Source: an uncultured Chloroflexota bacterium
Lineage (GTDB): Bacteria; Chloroflexota; Anaerolineae; Anaerolineales; Villigracilaceae
NCBI GenBank assembly: GCA_900696595.1
Contig: CAADGT010000066.1
Span: 1-37,388, forward strand
Length of the DNA stretch: 37,388 nucleotides
Direction: 5' to 3'
This document shows positions 33,887 through 37,388 of this stretch, piece by piece. The translations under genes were made by a program, and so were the position numbers. Within the stretch, counting starts at the first letter, position 1, and each line of letters opens with the position of its first letter. The notes below the pieces were generated by a model, which made no database searches, was not told the DNA's origin, and worked only from the letters and a program-made list of their open reading frames with translations.

Positions 33887-33892
33887 AGTATA
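33887..33892 (-). promoter_or_regulatory. Candidate -10 of tmk
   Basis: On the minus strand TATACT ends 7 bases before the ATG (33879). A weak TTTACT 17 bases upstream (33910-33915) could be the -35 and overlaps the palindrome at 33913-33928. The layout fits a leaderless, regulated message. Confidence 0.45.
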
Positions 33893-33912
33893 AAAGAAAT
33901 GAGCGGACAAGT

Positions 33913-33928
33913 AAACATAATTATGTTT
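33913..33928. promoter_or_regulatory. Perfect 16-bp palindrome between tmk and the znu-like genes (candidate operator)
   Basis: AAACATAATTATGTTT is perfectly self-complementary and AT-rich in a GC-rich genome. It overlaps the candidate -35 of tmk and lies 146 bases before the metal-binding-protein ATG. An operator for a dimeric regulator, such as a Fur- or MntR/DtxR-type protein, would fit, but I cannot match a known box. It could also be a chance palindrome. Confidence 0.45.
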
Positions 33929-34074
33929 GGTGATTACCCACAACGCAGAATCGCGGGGCTAAAGCCGCCTGCTCAGCGCAAGTCCGGCGGCGTGTTGCGA
34001 GGGAACCCGCGCGCCGCTTTGAGGCGGATGTGGTAGAGTCGGGCGCGCCAGGAATTTTTTATGCCGGAGATAAA

Positions 34075-35013
34075 ATGATGCGGAATATGTTTGTAGCGCG
34101 CGCAGGCTGGGCGTTTTTTGCGGCGATGTGTTTGTGGCTGGCCGGATGCGCCGCCCCGCCCGACGGTTCGTTTCGCGTTCTCGCCTCCGTTTCCTTTCTG
34201 GCGGATATGGCTCAAAATGTAGCCGGAGAGCGCGCGACCGTTGAGTCGCTGATTCCCATCGGCGTGGACCCGCACGCCTATCAAGCCGCCCCGGCGGATG
34301 TGGCGAAAGTCGCGGAAAGCGACGTGTTGATTCTGAACGGGCTGGAGTACGAACATTTCATCGAGCCGCTGTTGGAGAACGCGGGCGGAGACCGTCTCGT
34401 CATCGAGGCGGCGGCGGGCTTGACTCCGCGTCAGATGGGGGAACCTGCCGGAGAAACAGAAGCAGGCGCGGGTCACGATCATGAGGCGGGCGATCCGCAT
34501 ATGTGGCTGGACCCAAATCTGGTCATCCGATATGTCGAAAATATCCGCGACGGGTTGAGTCGAGCCGATCCTGAAGGCGCGGAGGTTTATCAATCCAACG
34601 CCGGGGCGTATATTGCGCAGTTAAAAGAGTTGGATGCGTTTATCAAAGCGCAGGTGGAGACGATCCCCGCCGAGCGCCGCCTGCTGATGACCAACCACGA
34701 GTCGCTGGGCTATTTTGCGGAGCGATACGGTTTTACGGTTGTGGGCGCCATCCTGCCGGGTTTCAGTTCGGAGGCGGGGGCTTCGGCGCGGGAGGTCGCC
34801 TCTGTCATCGAAGCGATTAAAACATCGGGCGCGCCCGCCATTTTTTTAGGCGAGGCGGAAAACGCGGAACTGGCGAATCAGATCGCCGCTGAAACGGGCG
34901 TGAAGGTGGCGGGCGCGTTGCACCTTGAGTCTTTGACCGACGGCGACCCCGCGCCGACCTATATCGAGATGATGAAATATAATGTCGCTCAGATCGTCGA
35001 GGCGTTAAAGTAA
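34075..35013 (+). CDS. Zinc/manganese-binding lipoprotein of ABC importer (ZnuA-like)
   Basis: The 312-residue product has a lipobox LAGC (C25). SFLADMAQNVAGE and IGVDPHAYQ (H67) are cluster A-I receptor features. A short His-rich loop, GHDHEAGDPHMW (H134, H136, H142), and a third-position His in TNHESLGYF (H208) suggest zinc rather than manganese, which more often has Glu there. GEAENAEL carries the acidic fourth ligand candidate. GGAG lies 6 bases before the ATG at 34075. It is first in the znu-like cluster but is separated from the ATPase by a repeat hairpin. Confidence 0.9.
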   Translation: MMRNMFVARAGWAFFAAMCLWLAGCAAPPDGSFRVLASVSFLADMAQNVAGERATVESLIPIGVDPHAYQAAPADVAKVAESDVLILNGLEYEHFIEPLLENAGGDRLVIEAAAGLTPRQMGEPAGETEAGAGHDHEAGDPHMWLDPNLVIRYVENIRDGLSRADPEGAEVYQSNAGAYIAQLKELDAFIKAQVETIPAERRLLMTNHESLGYFAERYGFTVVGAILPGFSSEAGASAREVASVIEAIKTSGAPAIFLGEAENAELANQIAAETGVKVAGALHLESLTDGDPAPTYIEMMKYNVAQIVEALK

Positions 35014-35017
35014 CAAC

Positions 35018-35051
35018 AGACCTGACAGGTCTCTGAAGACCTGTCAGGTCT
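35018..35051. repeat. Perfect hairpin AGACCTGACAGGTCT between receptor and ATPase
   Basis: AGACCTGACAGGTCT (35018-35032) pairs with 35037-35051 over 15 bases around CTGA. The stem has no long T-run. Related half-copies: 9754-9768 (AGACCGGACAGGTCT) and the ACCTTTAGGGT hairpin at 24997. It is likely a dispersed repeat that also could attenuate transcription of downstream genes. Confidence 0.8.
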
Positions 35052-35062
35052 TGTAGGCAAAT

Positions 35063-35863
35063 ATGTACCCAACCGCCAATCATAAAAACGACCAGCCGAT
35101 ATTGAATGTTTCGCATCTCACCTTCCGCTATAACGGGCGGGACGCGCTTGAAAACATTACCTTTCAACTGCATGAAGGGGAGCGTATCGCCATTGTGGGA
35201 CCGAACGGCGCGGGCAAAAGCACGTTGATCAAGGTCATCGCGGGCGTTTTGCAACCGACCTCCGGCGAAGTAAACATCTACGGAACGCGCCCGGACAGAC
35301 ATGTTTGCATCGGGTACATCCCACAGCGCAACCAGGTGGACTGGCATTTCCCCCTCAGCGTGGCGGACGTGGTGATGATGGGGCGCTCGGCGAAACTGGG
35401 CCCGTTCAATTTTCCGCGCAAGCGCGACTGGGAGGTTGTGCATCACGCCCTTGAAACCGTCGAATTGACGAACCTTGCGGAGCGGCAGATCGGCCAGCTT
35501 TCCGGCGGACAGCAACAGCGCATGTTCATCGCCCGCGCCCTGGCGCAGGAGGCGGCATTGATGTTGATGGACGAGCCGTTGACCGGGCTGGACGCGCCTT
35601 CGCAGGAAGGGATATTGAATTTATTGGATCGCCTGAAATCGGAAAAGGCGACTGTCATGGTGGCCACGCACGATCTGGATCAGGCGGCGACCCATTTTGA
35701 CCGAATCATGCTTCTCAACCATCGCCTGGTGGCATTTGGAAACCCGGCGGATGTTTTGCATACCGATAATTTGCTCAATGCTTTTGGCGGCAGGTTGAAA
35801 CCTGTGGACGGGCAAAGCGTTTTGAATATTGATGATTGCTGCGATGACGGGGAGCGCCCATAA
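35063..35863 (+). CDS. Zinc/manganese ABC transporter ATPase (ZnuC-like)
   Basis: The 266-residue NBD has Walker A GPNGAGKST, the Q-loop IPQRNQVDWHFPLSV, the signature LSGGQQQR, Walker B LMLMDEPLTGLD and the switch His in VATHDLDQAATHFD. The DWHFP and MMGRSAKLGPF motifs are typical of the metal-importer group. The C-terminal tail includes DDCCDDGERP, two adjacent cysteines in an acidic setting, which might bind a metal. It follows the receptor by 49 bases through the hairpin. Confidence 0.94.
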   Translation: MYPTANHKNDQPILNVSHLTFRYNGRDALENITFQLHEGERIAIVGPNGAGKSTLIKVIAGVLQPTSGEVNIYGTRPDRHVCIGYIPQRNQVDWHFPLSVADVVMMGRSAKLGPFNFPRKRDWEVVHHALETVELTNLAERQIGQLSGGQQQRMFIARALAQEAALMLMDEPLTGLDAPSQEGILNLLDRLKSEKATVMVATHDLDQAATHFDRIMLLNHRLVAFGNPADVLHTDNLLNAFGGRLKPVDGQSVLNIDDCCDDGERP

Positions 35864-35987
35864 TTTGCGATTTACGGGCGACGATTTACGATTGTTCGAT
35901 GACGAAGTTTTGTTCGGGCGGCTTGCCGGGCAAAACCCACGCCCGATATGATAAATAAAACAGACATGGCCGGTAATACGTCAAAGC

Positions 35988-36032
35988 CCTTTTGTCGGAC
36001 GCAGAGGAACGCGGATTTACGCTGATAAAAGA
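35988..36032. repeat. Dispersed palindromic repeat, copy 3 (half element)
   Basis: It matches the reverse strand of 52-96 over 45 nt with one mismatch (GAGG here, GATG there). Between 35864 and 36068 only repeats are seen; the element lies directly before the permease start. Confidence 0.88.
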
Positions 36033-36068
36033 ATAATGCGCTGCGCGTGTCGAAGAGTCCAAAATCGA

Positions 36069-36896
36069 ATGTCCTTTCTCCTTGAACCCCTCTCTTACGC
36101 CTTCATGCAGCGCGGGATGATCGCCGCTTTACTTGTAGGAATTGTCTGCGCCGTGGTTGGAACCTATGTGGTTTTAAGGGGCATGGCGTTCTTTGGGGAC
36201 GCGCTCGCGCATACCATCCTTCCCGGCATTGCCCTCGGCTACCTCATCAGCGGCGGGGAGCGGGATGTTTTGTTTTGGTGGGCGTTGGGAACGGCCGTCG
36301 CCGCCTCGCTGGGAATCGGCGCCATCAGCCGGAACTCGCAGATCAAAGAAGACACCTCCATTGGCGTGGTGTTTGCCGGAATGTTCGCTTTGGGTATCGC
36401 CTTGATCTCGACCGTCCGCGACTACGCCGTGGATTTGAGCCACTTCCTCTTCGGAGATATATTGACCGTCACGCCGCACAGCCTGTGGCTGATCGCGATC
36501 TTCGGCGGAATCGTCCTCCTGGCCGTTTTCGCCTTCTATAAGGAATTCACGACAATTTCCTTCGACCCCATCCTCGCCGCCACCCTGCGACTCCCGGTCG
36601 GACTGCTCAACAATCTTTTTCTCATCCTGGTCGCCGTTACCGTCGCCGTCTCGCTTCAAACCGTCGGCGTGGCGCTGATGGTCGCCATGCTCGTCACCCC
36701 CGCGGCGACGGCATACCTGCTCACCCAGCGCCTCTCGCGGATGATGCTTTTGGCGGCGGTCTTCGCCTCGCTTTCGGGGATCATCGGTTTGTATTTATCC
36801 TTCCATCTCAACATCGCCTCCGGCGCGGCGATTGTATTGACCGCGACGGTCTTCTTTCTCGCCGCCTTTATATGGAAACGAACGCGAAACACATAG
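36069..36896 (+). CDS. Zinc/manganese ABC transporter permease (ZnuB-like)
   Basis: The 275-residue product has about 8 hydrophobic segments of the ABC-3 family. Landmarks are GTYVVLRGMAFFGDALAHTI (the His-bearing family motif), KEDTSIGVVFAGMFALGI and TVGVALMVAMLVTPAATAYL. I start at MSFLLEPLSYAFMQRG; an upstream ATG (36036) adds 11 residues read from the adjacent repeat. It completes the znu-like set with the genes at 34075 and 35063. Confidence 0.93.
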   Translation: MSFLLEPLSYAFMQRGMIAALLVGIVCAVVGTYVVLRGMAFFGDALAHTILPGIALGYLISGGERDVLFWWALGTAVAASLGIGAISRNSQIKEDTSIGVVFAGMFALGIALISTVRDYAVDLSHFLFGDILTVTPHSLWLIAIFGGIVLLAVFAFYKEFTTISFDPILAATLRLPVGLLNNLFLILVAVTVAVSLQTVGVALMVAMLVTPAATAYLLTQRLSRMMLLAAVFASLSGIIGLYLSFHLNIASGAAIVLTATVFFLAAFIWKRTRNT

Positions 36897-36903
36897 CGCC
36901 GTT

Positions 36904-36925
36904 GTACCGCAAACTTTAGTTTGCG
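36904..36925. repeat. 'gcaaactttagtttgc' repeat, copy 3
   Basis: GTACCGCAAACTTTAGTTTG and CG is the same family as 4117-4245 and 31111-31163, with a short palindromic core. It follows the permease stop by 7 bases. Confidence 0.85.
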
Positions 36926-36999
36926 CCTGCATACAAGCAGCCTTCTCGAAATTTTAAAACCGTGGAACATGCCCGCAGGCTTGCGCTGCGGTTTTTTGT

Positions 37000-37005
37000 T
37001 ACAAT
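37000..37005 (+). promoter_or_regulatory. Candidate -10 close to the last ATG
   Basis: TACAAT (context TTGTTACAAT) ends 7 bases before the ATG at 37013, the same arrangement and hexamer as at trmD. Confidence 0.4.
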
Positions 37006-37012
37006 CGCGCCC

Positions 37013-37388
37013 ATGCCGAACCATAAAAAACCTTTTCTCTGTCTGCTTTCATTATTTCTTTTTCTATCCGCCTGCGCTTCAAACGCGCCGACAGACGCGC
37101 CGCCCACAGAGTCAATCTTCATCACAGCCCCAACCGGCGAAACGCCAGCCCCGGTCGTCGAAACTCCCCCGCCGACGAACACGCCGCCCCCCGCATTGGA
37201 GCGCGCGAAATACACGCTCGACACGCTCATGGATTACGACGCGCACACCGTCACGGTGGATGAAACCATCCAATACCCCAACCTGACCGGCAACCAACTC
37301 AACAACCTTGTCCTGGCCGTCACCCCAAATCTCTGGGATGGAAGTTTTATCCTGAACAGCCTTGCGGTGGATGGAGAACCCGTCTCGA
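37013..37388 (+). CDS. Lipoprotein cut by window end; possible M1-peptidase-like protein
   Basis: At least 125 residues. The signal ends at LSAC (C21), followed by a Pro/Thr linker (ETPPPTNTPPPALERA) and a beta-rich stretch (YTLDTLMDYDAHTVTVDETI and NLVLAVTPNLWDG). The stretch recalls the N-terminal bowl domain of lipoprotein-type M1 aminopeptidases, where substrates are later positioned. The active-site HExxH would lie beyond the window, so the assignment is weak. It has no ribosome-binding site and may be leaderless. Confidence 0.5.
   Translation, partial: MPNHKKPFLCLLSLFLFLSACASNAPTDAPPTESIFITAPTGETPAPVVETPPPTNTPPPALERAKYTLDTLMDYDAHTVTVDETIQYPNLTGNQLNNLVLAVTPNLWDGSFILNSLAVDGEPVS

Noticed and set aside
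36961..36997. Terminator after the ZnuB-like gene
   Set aside because: An AAACCG/CGGTTT stem with a T-run is present, but the loop is long and the inner bases do not pair.

Overview
The window looks like a chromosomal segment of a GC-rich member of the Chloroflexota, most likely class Anaerolineae. The grounds are indirect. Lipoproteins carry long Pro/Thr linkers and NBR1-type Ig-like domains. Large GT-C-like membrane glycosyltransferases recur. Intergenic and even coding DNA is full of short dispersed repeats of the kind known from that group, and several genes have a -10-like hexamer only 6-7 nt before the ATG. No rRNA, tRNA, CRISPR array or intact mobile element was seen.

Layout. 1-478 is a repeat-filled leader. 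479-4115 holds two tandem paralogous GT-C-like membrane proteins. 4275-6116 is a fused homocysteine S-methyltransferase / methylenetetrahydrofolate reductase. 6117-7711 is a visibly AT-richer accessory island: a PD-(D/E)XK nuclease pseudogene broken by a 14-bp tandem duplication, a HARE-HTH nuclease-like protein and two small unknown ORFs. 7765-11550 carries two more large membrane proteins and a small anchored protein. 11578-12870 encodes a nucleotidyltransferase-fold protein and type III pantothenate kinase (coaX). On the minus strand, 12932-16085 holds a four-TM 'phage holin family' protein and two overlapping TPR membrane proteins. trmD and a GPH/SLC45-like MFS transporter follow on the plus strand.

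18451-24918 is a nucleoside-type ABC importer region: a 21-bp tandem array, a divergent BMP lipoprotein, the main BMP lipoprotein with its own promoter and terminator, an ATPase with two NBDs, and two permeases. 24919-25347 is repeat DNA. 25348-28706 holds three consecutive NBR1-Ig-like lipoproteins. On the minus strand follow an HtrA-type protease lipoprotein and a CbpA-type DnaJ co-chaperone. A repeat-rich gap leads to a LOG-family protein (plus) and the minus-strand cluster tmk, ClbS/DfsB-like, map. 34075-36896 is a ZnuABC-like metal importer. The window ends inside a lipoprotein that may be an M1-peptidase-like protein.

How the genes work together. Two ABC importers (nucleoside; zinc/manganese) are complete. 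The HtrA protease and DnaJ protein suggest an envelope/protein-quality module. The glycosyltransferase-like proteins, the TPR pair and the NBR1-Ig trio all point to the cell surface. The least explained material is the restriction-remnant island, the NBR1-Ig trio, the TPR pair and the dispersed palindromic repeats, some of which have become coding sequence. I did not find a clearly new multi-gene defence or metabolic system; the strongest candidates are stated as hypotheses.
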